This document shows positions 9,630 through 18,165 of a stretch of 64,000 nucleotides of DNA, in pieces. A program made the translations under genes and the position numbers. Where the stretch lies: positions 1,426,001 to 1,490,000 of the forward strand of contig NZ_JADPJI010000005.1 of NCBI RefSeq assembly GCF_023073355.1, written 5' to 3'. Under the pieces are notes generated by a model that was given only the letters and a program-made list of their open reading frames with translations, was not told the DNA's origin and made no database searches. The number at the start of each line of letters is the position of its first letter. Position 1 is the first letter of the stretch. The DNA is from Bradyrhizobium sp. 199. GTDB lineage: Bacteria > Pseudomonadota > Alphaproteobacteria > Rhizobiales > Xanthobacteraceae.

Positions 9630-11489
9630 TCACTTTGCTTGAGTAGCTGGCGGATGCCCCTTCGACCACGAAGTCTCCGGCAAATAGCCTGAGAGCGAGG
9701 TAGCCTTGGGCCGTTCTATCCGATTCCAGCGCGCGATCCATTGCTCGGATACGTTAAACAGGGGGATTGTGTAGATGCCCGCGATCAAAGCGCGATCGAG
9801 CGCCCGTACAGTGGCGACAAAATCCGTATGTTCACGGGCCTCGAGCAGGGCAGCGATCATGGCATCGACCGCAGGATCCCTGGCGCCCATGTAGTTGCGG
9901 GTCCCCGGATTGTCGGCGGCAGCGCTGCCCCAGTAGAAAGATTGCTCGTTGCCGGGAGATAGCGACTGATCCCAGCGGTTCTGGATCATGTCGAACTCGA
10001 AGGCGAGCCGCCGCTGGTCGAACTGCACGGGATCGACTGACCGCACGCTCGGCTCGATGCCGGCGCGCTTGAGGTCGCGCTGGAACGCGAGCGCGATACG
10101 CTCCTGATCGCGGGTCGTGACCAGGATCTCGAAGGTGAAGGGCGCCCTGGTGGCGCGGTTGCGCAGCACGGTGCCTTCGAACTCGTAGCCCGCCTCCGAC
10201 AGCAGTTTCAGCGCGGCGCGCAGCGTGCTGCGGTCGCGCCCCGAACCGTCGGTGACGGGCAGGCGATAGCTGCCGTCCATGATGTCGGGCGGAATGTGGG
10301 CCGCGAACGGCTTGAGCAGTTCGCGCTCGCGCGCGTCCGCGGGGCGGCCATAGGCCGACAGCTCGGAGCCCGCGAAATAGCCGGCAGCGCGCGAATAGAG
10401 GCCGAAGAAATAGTTGCGGTTGACCAGCTCGAAATCGAACAGCAGCGTCAGCGCCTGGCGCACGCGGATGTCGGCGAAGATCGGCCGGCGCGTGTTGAAC
10501 ACCAGGAACTCGGATGGCTGCGGCAAGCCCGGCTTGACGGTGTCGCGGATCACCTCGCCGCTTTTCGCGGCCGGAAAATCGTAGCCGTCATGCCAGCGCA
10601 GCGGCTCGTGCTCGACCCGGAAATCGTAGAGGCCTCGCTTGAAGGCTTCGAACTGGCCGTTGGCCTCGCGAAAATAGTCGAGCCTGATCTCCTCGAAATT
10701 GTAGAGCCCGCGGTTGATGGGCAGGTCGCGGCCCCAATAGCCGGGATCGCGGGTGAGCGTCACGCTGGCCCCGGGCTTCACCGCCGTCACGCGATAGGGA
10801 CCGGAGCCAGTCGGGCTCGCCAGCGTCGTCTCCTCGAAGGTCGCGACGTCGACTGCATGCTTGGGCAGGATCGGCATCAGGCCGAGGATCAGCGGCAGCT
10901 CCCGGTCGCTCGCGCCGGCGAGGTCGAAGCGGACGGTGAGGGGATCAGGTGCCTCGGCTTTGGCGACCTTGGCGTAATACTGCCGGTGGTTCGGCCGGCC
11001 GTGGTCGCGCAGCAACTGCCAGGAGAACAGCACGTCCTCGGCCGCCACCTGCTTGCCATCGGAGAAACGGGCGCGGGGGTCGAGACGGAACGTGACGAAG
11101 CTTCGCTCGTCGTCGGTCTCAATGCTCCTCGCGAGCAGGCCATAGAGCGTGAACGGCTCGTCATTGCCACGCGCGAGCAGGCTCTCGACCACGTAGCCCC
11201 GCATCTGCTGCACGGCCAGTCCCCGCACGATGAAGGGATTGAGACTGTCGAAGGTTCCGAGAACACCCCAGGTCAACCGGCCGCCCTTGGGGGCATCGGG
11301 ATCGACATAGGGCATATGGGTGAAATCGGCTGGCATCACCGGCTTGCCGTGCATGGCGATGGCATGCGCCTGCTCCGCACGTGCGTCGTCTATCGACGAT
11401 CCCGCGCCGAGGGCCAAGATGACAAGGGCTGAGGCCAAGACGCAAAGGCGGACACCGGATCCCTCGAAACGGCGTTGGAACATGAACAT
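9630..11489 (-). CDS. peptide-type ABC transporter substrate-binding protein (family 5, YejA-like)
   Basis: About 619 residues from the ATG at 11489 (MFMFQRRFEG), which puts a clean signal peptide (LCVLASALVILALGAG, cleavage near DARA-EQ) at the N-terminus; the 39 residues upstream in frame are not needed. The mature protein has the family-5 layout (YVDPDAPKGGRLTWG, LNPFIVRG, RFSDGKQVAAEDVLFSW). YejA-type proteins bind oligopeptides or related cargo in the periplasm. No permease or ATPase gene is beside it, so its transporter must be encoded elsewhere. First gene of a three-gene minus-strand set. Confidence 0.88.
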   Translation of the reverse strand: MFMFQRRFEGSGVRLCVLASALVILALGAGSSIDDARAEQAHAIAMHGKPVMPADFTHMPYVDPDAPKGGRLTWGVLGTFDSLNPFIVRGLAVQQMRGYVVESLLARGNDEPFTLYGLLARSIETDDERSFVTFRLDPRARFSDGKQVAAEDVLFSWQLLRDHGRPNHRQYYAKVAKAEAPDPLTVRFDLAGASDRELPLILGLMPILPKHAVDVATFEETTLASPTGSGPYRVTAVKPGASVTLTRDPGYWGRDLPINRGLYNFEEIRLDYFREANGQFEAFKRGLYDFRVEHEPLRWHDGYDFPAAKSGEVIRDTVKPGLPQPSEFLVFNTRRPIFADIRVRQALTLLFDFELVNRNYFFGLYSRAAGYFAGSELSAYGRPADARERELLKPFAAHIPPDIMDGSYRLPVTDGSGRDRSTLRAALKLLSEAGYEFEGTVLRNRATRAPFTFEILVTTRDQERIALAFQRDLKRAGIEPSVRSVDPVQFDQRRLAFEFDMIQNRWDQSLSPGNEQSFYWGSAAADNPGTRNYMGARDPAVDAMIAALLEAREHTDFVATVRALDRALIAGIYTIPLFNVSEQWIARWNRIERPKATSLSGYLPETSWSKGHPPATQAK

Positions 11490-11750
11490 CAGCACACGTT
11501 GATTCGAGGACCGGCGATCCTTGAATCCTATCACAGGGAATTTCACTGGATGCAGCTGGGGATGTGGCCAAAGGCGCTTGTCGGCATTGATCTTTTCGTC
11601 GGCCACGTTAAGAAGGCGGGCAATCGCGCAAGAGCGCCGAGCCCGTCACTTATCCGCCTCAATTGACGGGGAGAGAGCCGCGCCCAACGCGGCCTGGTTC
11701 GGTGCTTCGGAGCGGTTCGGGCACTTCCCGTTCAGAAAGGGTTTTCCGCA

Positions 11751-12569
11751 ATGAATTTCCGTTACTTGGCCGCGTCCGTACGGCCGCGCGGGCGACTTCT
11801 CGCCCTGTTGACGGCGACGGCGTTGGCCGTTCCGTTTGCCGCCGAGGCCCAGACGCCGGCTCCCGCCCCGGGTGCGCCCAAGGCGGCTCCGGTCCCGAAA
11901 GCCGCTCCGAAGGCCGCCCCCAAGGCTCCGGCGCCCGCAGCGTCTCCGCAGGCCCAGCCGGCTCCCGCCCAGGGCGCTCCGGCGCAGCAGGGCGCGGCGC
12001 AGCCGGCTGACCAGCAGATCCAGCTGATCTACGCCCCCTGGACCAAATTCTGCCTCAAGGGCCAGGACGCCAATGCCAAGCAGGTCTGCTTCACCGGGAA
12101 GGACGGTCGCATCGAGTCGGGCCAGCCGGTCATCGCCGCCGTCATCATCGAGCCGGAAGGCGAGCCCAAGAAGATCCTGCGCGTGACGCTGCCGCTCGGC
12201 ATGCAGCTCGTGCACGGCACCCGCATTATCGTCGACAGCAACCCGCCGCTGCAGCAGCCCTATGTGATCTGCTTCCAGAACGGCTGCATGTCCGACTACG
12301 AGGCCTCGCCCGAGCTCATCAACAACATGAAGAAGGGCCAGAATCTCGTTGTTCAGGCGATCAACGCCAACGGTGCACCGCTGACCTTGCCGCTGCCGCT
12401 GGCCGGTGAATTCCAGAAGGCCTATGACGGTCCGCCGACCGATCCGAAGGTGTTCGAGGAAACCCAGAAGAAGCTCCAGGAAGAGCTTCAGAAGAAGGCC
12501 GACGAGCAGCGCAAGAAGCTCGAGCAGCAGGGTGGCGCGCCCGGCGCACCTCCGACCGCTCAGAAGTAA
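11751..12569 (+). CDS. invasion-associated locus B (IalB) family exported protein
   Basis: A 272-residue protein with a signal peptide (LLALLTATALAVPFAAEAQ), a 60-residue Ala/Pro/Lys linker, then an IalB-type domain from about residue 85: APWTKFCLKGQD, VCFTGKDGR, VTLPLGMQLVHGTRI and the CFQNGCMSDY pair of cysteines. The C-terminal 40 residues are a charged Gln/Lys/Glu helix. IalB proteins are periplasmic or outer-membrane-associated, with a name taken from Bartonella; the role in free-living relatives is not known. A clear terminator follows. Confidence 0.88.
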   Translation: MNFRYLAASVRPRGRLLALLTATALAVPFAAEAQTPAPAPGAPKAAPVPKAAPKAAPKAPAPAASPQAQPAPAQGAPAQQGAAQPADQQIQLIYAPWTKFCLKGQDANAKQVCFTGKDGRIESGQPVIAAVIIEPEGEPKKILRVTLPLGMQLVHGTRIIVDSNPPLQQPYVICFQNGCMSDYEASPELINNMKKGQNLVVQAINANGAPLTLPLPLAGEFQKAYDGPPTDPKVFEETQKKLQEELQKKADEQRKKLEQQGGAPGAPPTAQK

Positions 12570-12591
12570 TCGGAACCCGATCCCGGACATG

Positions 12592-12621
12592 AAAAAGGCG
12601 CTCGGTCTGAGCGCCTTTTTT
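12592..12621 (+). terminator. intrinsic terminator after the IalB-family gene
   Basis: A 12-bp arm AAAAAGGCGCTC pairs with GAGCGCCTTTTT around a GGTCT loop, ending in six T. The A-run on the 5' side makes it bidirectional, so it can also stop hspQ transcription coming from the other strand. Confidence 0.92.
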
Positions 12622-12643
12622 GTTGGCGGTTAGTCGGAGCGAC

Positions 12644-12976
12644 TTAGTTCAGGGACGGATTGCGCGGGCGGTAGCCGCCATCCTTGTTCTTGATGAAGAT
12701 CTCGGTCACCTGGGAATGCCGAATCGGCTCGCCCGAATCGTCGGGCAACAGATTTTGCTCGGACACGTAGGCGACGTATTCGGATTCCGCGTTCTCCGCG
12801 AGCAGGTGGTAGAACGGCTGATCCTTGTGGGGCCGCACCTCCTCGGGGATCGACAACCACCACTCCTCGGTGTTGTTGAATTCCGGATCGATGTCGAAGA
12901 TCACCCCCCGGAACGAGAAGATCCGGTGGCGCACGACCTGTCCGATCTGGAATTTGGCGGTCCGCGCTTTAATCAT
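12644..12976 (-). CDS. hspQ: HspQ / YccV-like heat-shock protein (hemimethylated-DNA-binding domain)
   Basis: About 110 residues from the ATG at 12976 (MIKARTAKFQIGQVVRHR); a longer in-frame start at 13021 lacks support. The HspQ/YccV fold is recognisable from FRGVIFDIDPEF, EEWWLSIPEE, DQPFYHLLAEN and YVAYVSEQNLL. In enterobacteria HspQ modulates Lon specificity and binds hemimethylated oriC DNA. The gene is monocistronic and convergent with the IalB-family gene, sharing its terminator. Confidence 0.9.
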   Translation of the reverse strand: MIKARTAKFQIGQVVRHRIFSFRGVIFDIDPEFNNTEEWWLSIPEEVRPHKDQPFYHLLAENAESEYVAYVSEQNLLPDDSGEPIRHSQVTEIFIKNKDGGYRPRNPSLN

Positions 12977-13042
12977 CCTCCGTCGATAGACCAGGATTGT
13001 GGCCGATGCTAGTGGCCTCATCTGGAATTAACGTTCACTTAA

Positions 13043-13057
13043 GGGGCAGATAGCCCC
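13043..13057. promoter_or_regulatory. short inverted repeat between hspQ and the AEC gene
   Basis: GGGGC-agata-GCCCC lies between the two divergent genes, 25 bases before the transporter ATG. It could be an operator or just a chance GC-rich repeat. Confidence 0.25.
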
Positions 13058-13082
13058 CAAGTCTTCAGAAAACACTTGATCA

Positions 13083-14036
13083 ATGATCGATATCCTCAAT
13101 CTGGCCCTACCTTATTTTGGCTTGATCTTCGTTGGTTTCGCGTGCGGCAAGGTCAAATCCCTGCCGGAATCCGGCCTCGCCTGGATGAACTTCTTCCTGC
13201 TCTACGTGTCGCTTCCAGCACTGCTGTTCGCGATCATGTCGAAGACGCCGTTCTCGGAATTGAACAACCCGCCGTTCCTGGTGGCGACCACGCTGTCCAC
13301 CGTCGCCGCGTTCACCCTGGCACTGGTCCTGGGTAAGGTTTTCGGCCGGCTGACATTGCGCGAGGCGACGCTCGCAGGTCTCTCCGGCGGTTACGGCAAT
13401 ATCGGCTACATGGGACCGGGCTTGGCGCTCGCCGTGCTCGGAACCAAGGCTGCGGCGCCGACCGCGCTGATCTTCTGCTGCGACAGCATCTTCCTGTTCA
13501 CCATCGTGCCACTGCTGATCGAGCTCTCCGACCGGGACCATCCCTCGATCGTGCACGCCTTCGGCGTCGTGCTGAAGCAGATCGTGCTCAACCCGCTGAT
13601 CATGTCGGCGTGTTTTGGCGCTGCCTTCGCATCGCTGCATATCGAGATGCCGGTCGCGCTCGACCGCACCATTACCTTCCTGCAGAACGCGGCGGCCCCG
13701 ACTGCGCTGTTCGTGCTCGGCGTGACCGTGGCGCTGCGCCCGTTCGACCGGGTCCCATGGGAGGTGCCGGGCGTGATCGCAGTCAAGCTGCTGTTCCATC
13801 CACTCGCAGCGTTCGGCCTGATGCTCGCGTTCGGGCCGTTCGCACAGCCTTGGGCCGCGACCGCCGTGCTGATGGCCTCGCTGCCGCCGGCGCTGAACGT
13901 GTTCGTGATTGCCCGGCAGAACGATGCCTGGATCGAATCCGCTTCCGTCGCGGTGCTGCTCGGGACGTTTGCGTCCGTGGTCACGCTGACCAGCGTGATG
14001 TGGGCGATCCAGAGCGGGCGGCTGGCGTTTCCATGA
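13083..14036 (+). CDS. AEC-family membrane transporter
   Basis: A 317-residue inner-membrane protein of the auxin efflux carrier (AEC) family with about ten hydrophobic segments in two repeats. Landmarks are GLIFVGFACGKVKSLP near the start, GGYGNIGYMGPGLA in the middle and the conserved ASLPPALNVFVIARQ near the end. Bacterial members move malonate, malate or other organic acids, and some act with two-component systems. No regulator or catabolic gene is adjacent, so the substrate is open. It converges on the UbiH-like gene with a hairpin between them. Confidence 0.88.
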   Translation: MIDILNLALPYFGLIFVGFACGKVKSLPESGLAWMNFFLLYVSLPALLFAIMSKTPFSELNNPPFLVATTLSTVAAFTLALVLGKVFGRLTLREATLAGLSGGYGNIGYMGPGLALAVLGTKAAAPTALIFCCDSIFLFTIVPLLIELSDRDHPSIVHAFGVVLKQIVLNPLIMSACFGAAFASLHIEMPVALDRTITFLQNAAAPTALFVLGVTVALRPFDRVPWEVPGVIAVKLLFHPLAAFGLMLAFGPFAQPWAATAVLMASLPPALNVFVIARQNDAWIESASVAVLLGTFASVVTLTSVMWAIQSGRLAFP

Positions 14037-14054
14037 GAGGGCTGGCCGGATGGC

Positions 14055-14075
14055 CATCTCTCCCGACGGGAGATG
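14055..14075. terminator. hairpin at a convergent gene end
   Basis: TCTCCC and GGGAGA flank a GAC loop (14059-14073) in the space between the AEC transporter and the convergent UbiH-like gene. It has no T-run. A similarly worded hairpin sits at 35084-35108, also between convergent ends. Confidence 0.4.
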
Positions 14076-14109
14076 TGTTCGAGCGCTCCGGCCGACAGCT
14101 AGCCCGCGG

Positions 14110-15294
14110 CTACCTTCGCCATGTCGGCGTCAGGCCCTCGCGCATGGCAAAGCGCCGGAGCGGGCCGATGGCGCCGAGAAGGTGCATGCCGACGGCGCGG
14201 ACCGGCTGCAGCGGCAGGAAATCATTGAGCAGGGAGCGGTTGGCCATGTCGATCGCAAAGGTCCGGCTCAGAATGTCCGGACGCCGCGCCCGGTCGTAGC
14301 GCTTGAGCACGTCGTCCGCCCCGGGATCCTGGCCCGCAGCGATGGCCTCGCCGGCGAGCCGGGCGATGTCGGCGGCATCGCGGAGGCCAAGGTTGAGGCC
14401 CTGGGCACCAATCGGGGGAACCACATGGGCGGCTTCGCCGGCCAGCGCGATGCGATCGCTGCCGAAGCATTTTGGACGTTCGATCGCGAGCGGGAACAGG
14501 TTGCGCCCGGGCTCGACCGTCATCCGACCCAGGATCGAGTGCGACTGCTTCTCGATCGCCGCGGAGAGTTCGTCATCGCTGAGGCCGCGCAGGCGTTCGG
14601 CCTCCGCGGGTGCCGAAACCCAGACGATGCTGGAGCGGTCGCCGGGCAGGGGCACGAACACGCAGGGTCCGTGCGGCGTGTGGAACTCGGTCGAGACATT
14701 GCGATGTGGCCGGGTATGGCCGACGTTGAAGGTGAGCGCGGTCTGGTTCAGCTCGCGCCGCGTCACCGCAATGCCGGCGGCCTCGCGGCACAACGAATGC
14801 CGGCCGTCGGCGCCGACCACGAGCCGGGCCGAGAGAAACTGTGCGGAGGCCGTGCGGACCGCGACGTCGTCGGCCTCGATGACGACGCTTTCGGCCTCGT
14901 CGTCAAAACGGACGAGATTGGGCAACTCCGCCGCACGCTGTTCCAGCGCCAGCATCAGCGAGCGGTTGTCGATGTTGTAGCCGAAGGCGTCGAGCGCGAT
15001 TTCGTGACAGGAAAAGCGGACCTCGGGGCTGCGGAACAGCCGGCCGGTGTCGTCGACCAGGCGCATGATTTCGAGCGCAGCGGCCTTGTCCTTGCAGCGC
15101 GACCAGACGTCGAGCGTCTCAAGCAGATCGACGGAGGCTCCTAACAGTGCTGTGGTGCGATTGTCGCTATAGGGCACGCGCCGCGCCACCAGCGCCGTCC
15201 GCGCACCCGCCTGCGCCAGTGCGATGGCCGCCGCAAGTCCGGCCGGTCCACCCCCGATCACGGCAGCGTCATGGAGTGTTGATGCATCTGTCAT
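14110..15294 (-). CDS. UbiH/UbiF/Coq6-family FAD monooxygenase
   Basis: About 394 residues (start MTDASTLHDA at 15294; a start at 15306 is also possible). It has the class-A flavoprotein monooxygenase signatures: dinucleotide fold GGGPAGLAAAIALAQAGA near residue 15, the middle GADGRHSLCREAAG motif, and the second FAD motif IALAGEAAHVVPPIGAQGLNLG. These enzymes hydroxylate the ubiquinone ring at the membrane. Because the family has several paralogues with different ring positions, I do not choose between ubiH, ubiF and ubiI/L/M. The GD usually seen in the second motif is GE here. Confidence 0.87.
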   Translation of the reverse strand: MTDASTLHDAAVIGGGPAGLAAAIALAQAGARTALVARRVPYSDNRTTALLGASVDLLETLDVWSRCKDKAAALEIMRLVDDTGRLFRSPEVRFSCHEIALDAFGYNIDNRSLMLALEQRAAELPNLVRFDDEAESVVIEADDVAVRTASAQFLSARLVVGADGRHSLCREAAGIAVTRRELNQTALTFNVGHTRPHRNVSTEFHTPHGPCVFVPLPGDRSSIVWVSAPAEAERLRGLSDDELSAAIEKQSHSILGRMTVEPGRNLFPLAIERPKCFGSDRIALAGEAAHVVPPIGAQGLNLGLRDAADIARLAGEAIAAGQDPGADDVLKRYDRARRPDILSRTFAIDMANRSLLNDFLPLQPVRAVGMHLLGAIGPLRRFAMREGLTPTWRR

Positions 15295-15433
15295 GGAACG
15301 ACACATGACACGCCCCGCGGCAAATTCAAGTCCGCTATCTCCGCCTCATTCCGGCGCGCCGTTTGGCGCGAGCCGTGATGCGCAATTGCACACCTGAGAA
15401 CCCATCGGGGCGCACAGTCGGTTGAACGATTGG

Positions 15434-15466
15434 ATTCCGGGCTCGACGCTTCGCGTCGCCCGGAAT
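15434..15466. repeat. REP-like palindrome upstream of pcs
   Basis: ATTCCGGG and CCCGGAAT form the outer stem, with an inner CGACGC/GCGTCG stem and TTC loop, followed by GACAATGGG. The same outer arms recur at 18101-18134. This is a dispersed intergenic palindrome, about 120 bases before the pcs start. Confidence 0.7.
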
Positions 15467-15583
15467 GACAATGGGGAGACAGCCAATTCGCTTTCACTGA
15501 TCTAGCCTGATTTTCGACGAATTGTGCGACCGCGCGGCGCCTTGGCGGATGTGCAAACCGGCCCCATTCTGATAGCAGAAGCC

Positions 15584-16309
15584 ATGGACAGCCAAGAGGA
15601 TTCCCTGAAGCCCACGCCTGCGATCCGCGCCGCGGCCTTCTCGGTGCACATCTTCACCGCGTTCGGCGCGGCGATCGCGCTGCTCGCGATGCTCGAGGCC
15701 GTGCGCGAGCACTGGGCGGGGATGTTTCAGTGGCTGGGCATAGCGCTGATCATCGACGCGATCGACGGTCCAATCGCGCGCCGGCTCAACGTCAAGAACG
15801 TGCAGCCGAACTGGTCGGGCGACGTGCTCGATCTCGTGGTCGACTTCGTCACCTACGTCTTCGTGCCGGCCTATGCGATCGTGGCGAGCGGCTTGCTGCT
15901 GCCGGTGGCAGCTCCCTTGCTCGGAATTGCCATCATCGTCACCAGCGCATTATATTTCGCCGATCTGCGCATGAAGGCGGACGACAATCATTTCCGCGGC
16001 TTCCCGGCGCTGTGGAATGCGGCGGCGTTCTATTTGTTCCTGCTGCACTGGCCACCGCTGTGGTCGACGGTGCTGGTGACCGCGCTCGTCGTGCTGACCT
16101 TCGTGCCGTTCCACGTGCTGCATCCGGTCCGGGTCGTCCGGCTGCGGTGGCTGACGATGTCGCTGATCGCGATCTGGGCGGTGCTCGGCCTCTACACGCT
16201 GGAGATGGATTTTCGCGTCGGCGCCGGCGTCACCATCGTGCTCTGCGCCATCGCGCTCTGGATCAGCTTCAGCGACGCTTTGATCCGCCTGGCAAGATCC
16301 TTCGCATGA
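15584..16309 (+). CDS. pcs: phosphatidylcholine synthase
   Basis: A 241-residue membrane protein (start MDSQEDSLKP at 15584). It carries the CDP-alcohol phosphotransferase signature in the variant seen in Pcs: IDAIDGPIARR, then a spaced GDVLDLVVDFVTYVFVP. About eight hydrophobic segments are visible. Pcs condenses CDP-diacylglycerol with choline to make phosphatidylcholine in one step, a pathway found in rhizobia and other host-associated bacteria. Its stop overlaps the start of the terC-like gene (ATGATG), implying coupled translation. Confidence 0.93.
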   Translation: MDSQEDSLKPTPAIRAAAFSVHIFTAFGAAIALLAMLEAVREHWAGMFQWLGIALIIDAIDGPIARRLNVKNVQPNWSGDVLDLVVDFVTYVFVPAYAIVASGLLLPVAAPLLGIAIIVTSALYFADLRMKADDNHFRGFPALWNAAAFYLFLLHWPPLWSTVLVTALVVLTFVPFHVLHPVRVVRLRWLTMSLIAIWAVLGLYTLEMDFRVGAGVTIVLCAIALWISFSDALIRLARSFA

Positions 16310-17040
16310 TGCACCTCTTGACCAGCCCCGAAGCCTGGGCGGCGCTGGTGACATTGACGGCGCTCGAGATCGTGCTCGGCATCGACAACGTCATCTTCCT
16401 GTCGGTGATCGTCTCGCGCATTCCCGAGAAGCAGGCGCATCGCGCCCGCCAGATCGGGCTCGCGCTAGCGCTGATCTTCCGCATCATCCTGCTCAGCCTG
16501 CTGGTCTGGCTGATCGGCCTGACCGCGCCGGTGTTTTCGTTCTCGGGTTACGGTTTCTCCTGGCGCGACCTCATCCTGATCGGCGGCGGCCTGTTCCTGA
16601 TCGCCAAGGCGACACACGAGATCCACGCCGAGGTCGAGGCCGATGACGGCGAGGGGGACCAGAAGTCCGGGGGCAACGCCTTCTTCTGGGTAATCGTCCA
16701 GATCATCGTCATCGACATCGTGTTTTCGCTGGATTCGATCATCACCGCGATCGGCATGGCGCAGGACATCGAGATCATGATCGCGGCCGTCGTGATCGCC
16801 TGCCTGATCATGTACATTTCGTCGGGACCGGTGTCGCGTTTCGTCGCGGAGCATCCGACCACCAAAATGCTGGCGCTGGCCTTCCTGGTGCTGATCGGCG
16901 TTGCGCTGGTCGCGGACGGATTCCACTTCCACATTCCGCGCGGCTACATCTATTTCGCGATTGCGTTCTCGGCGGCGGTCGAATTCTTCAACGTGCTGGC
17001 CAAGCGCAATCGCAGGAAAGCCGGCAAGCCATCCGTTTAG
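16306..17040 (+). CDS. TerC-family integral membrane protein
   Basis: About 244 residues from ATG 16306 (a second ATG follows directly at 16309). TerC signatures are clear: LTALEIVLGIDNVIFLSVIVSRIP near the start, GLFLIAKATHEIHAE, and the second IDNV-like block VIDIVFSLDSIITAIGMA. Acidic residues in these two blocks are thought to bind metal ions. Relatives (Alx, MeeY/MeeF) export manganese or help metallate secreted proteins. It overlaps pcs by four bases, so the two are likely one transcript. Confidence 0.9.
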   Translation: MMHLLTSPEAWAALVTLTALEIVLGIDNVIFLSVIVSRIPEKQAHRARQIGLALALIFRIILLSLLVWLIGLTAPVFSFSGYGFSWRDLILIGGGLFLIAKATHEIHAEVEADDGEGDQKSGGNAFFWVIVQIIVIDIVFSLDSIITAIGMAQDIEIMIAAVVIACLIMYISSGPVSRFVAEHPTTKMLALAFLVLIGVALVADGFHFHIPRGYIYFAIAFSAAVEFFNVLAKRNRRKAGKPSV

Positions 17041-17116
17041 CCGTTTCAGCTACCGTCGAGTTGACAAGGCGGGCGTGATGTCTTTCGCTGGCCCTGCGAG
17101 AAGAGGAGGTCAGGTG

Positions 17117-18091
17117 ATGACCAAAGCGGTCCGTGTCCACAAGGTCGGAGGCCCCGAAGCCCTGGTCTATGAGAGCGTCGACGTGCCGGCGCCCGGGCCC
17201 GGCGAGGTGCGCATCCGCCAGCACGCGGTCGGCCTGAACTTCATCGACGTCTATTACCGCACGGGCCTCTACAAGGCGCCCGGACTGCCCTTCATCGCCG
17301 GCAACGAGGCCTCGGGCGAGGTCATCGCGGTTGGGCCCGGCGTGACGCATTTCCATCCCGGCGACCGCGTCGCCTACTACCACAATCTCGGCGCCTATGC
17401 CGGCGAGCGCAACATCCCCTGGGAGAAGCTGGTCAAGCTGCCCGACCACATCACCCACGAGCAGGGCGCCGTGCTGATGCTGAAGGGGCTGACCGTCTGG
17501 TATCTCCTGCACAAGACCTTCAAGGTCGAGCCGCATCATCGCGTGCTGGTCCATGCCGCCGCCGGCGGCATCGGCTTGCTCGCCTGCCAATGGGCGAGGG
17601 CGCTCGGGGCGCACGTCATCGGCACCGTCGGTTCGCGCGAGAAGGCCGAGCTCGCCGAGGCAAACGGCTGCGACCACGTCATTCTTTACAACGAGGAGGA
17701 CTTCGTCGCGCGGGTCAAGCAGATCAGCCGCAACGAGGGCTGCGACGTCGTCTATGACGGCGTCGGCAAGGCGACCTTCCCGGGCTCGCTGTCCTGCCTG
17801 AAGCCGCGCGGCATGTTCGTCTCGTTCGGCAATGCCTCCGGTCCCGTGCCGCCGTTCGCGATCGCCGAGCTCAACAACCACGGCTCGCTATTCGCGACGC
17901 GGCCGAAGCTCAACGACTACGTCGGCACGCGCAAAGAGCTGCTGGAAGGCGCCGACACGCTGTTCGCCGCCGTCATCAACGGCAAGCTGCACGTGCCGAT
18001 CAACCACGCCTACGCGCTCAAGGACGCCGCCAAGGCGCACATCGATCTCGAAAGCCGCAAGACCACGGGCGCGTCGATCTTGAAGCCGTAA
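17117..18091 (+). CDS. quinone oxidoreductase (zinc-free MDR family)
   Basis: A 324-residue NADPH:quinone reductase-like protein with a strong ribosome site (AGGAGGT) just before the ATG at 17117. It shows the N-terminal GroES-like fold (GLNFIDVYYRTGLYKAP, GNEASGEVIAVGPGV) and the nucleotide-binding loop AAAGGIGLLACQWARALGA near residue 150. The zinc-ligand cysteines of alcohol dehydrogenases are missing, as expected for Qor-type enzymes. It probably reduces quinones or alpha,beta-unsaturated carbonyls. It converges on the aminotransferase gene with REP-like palindromes between. Confidence 0.9.
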   Translation: MTKAVRVHKVGGPEALVYESVDVPAPGPGEVRIRQHAVGLNFIDVYYRTGLYKAPGLPFIAGNEASGEVIAVGPGVTHFHPGDRVAYYHNLGAYAGERNIPWEKLVKLPDHITHEQGAVLMLKGLTVWYLLHKTFKVEPHHRVLVHAAAGGIGLLACQWARALGAHVIGTVGSREKAELAEANGCDHVILYNEEDFVARVKQISRNEGCDVVYDGVGKATFPGSLSCLKPRGMFVSFGNASGPVPPFAIAELNNHGSLFATRPKLNDYVGTRKELLEGADTLFAAVINGKLHVPINHAYALKDAAKAHIDLESRKTTGASILKP

Positions 18092-18100
18092 TTGATCGTC

Positions 18101-18154
18101 ATTCCGGGTCGATGCAGAGCATCGAACCCGGAATCTCGAAATTCCGCCCGGAAT
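18101..18154. repeat. REP-like double palindrome at a convergent end
   Basis: The first hairpin has ATTCCGGGT/ACCCGGAAT outer and CGATGC/GCATCG inner arms around AGA (18101-18134). A second, shorter one, ATTCCG-cc-CGGAAT, follows at 18141-18154. The arms match those at 15434-15466. The element fills the gap between two convergent genes. Confidence 0.75.
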
Positions 18155-18165
18155 GACCAAGCTAC

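Noticed and set aside
11646..12590. 314-codon minus-strand frame opposite the IalB-family gene
   Set aside because: Leu/Gly/Arg-rich shadow that runs up to the terminator; the plus-strand gene has a signal peptide and family motifs.
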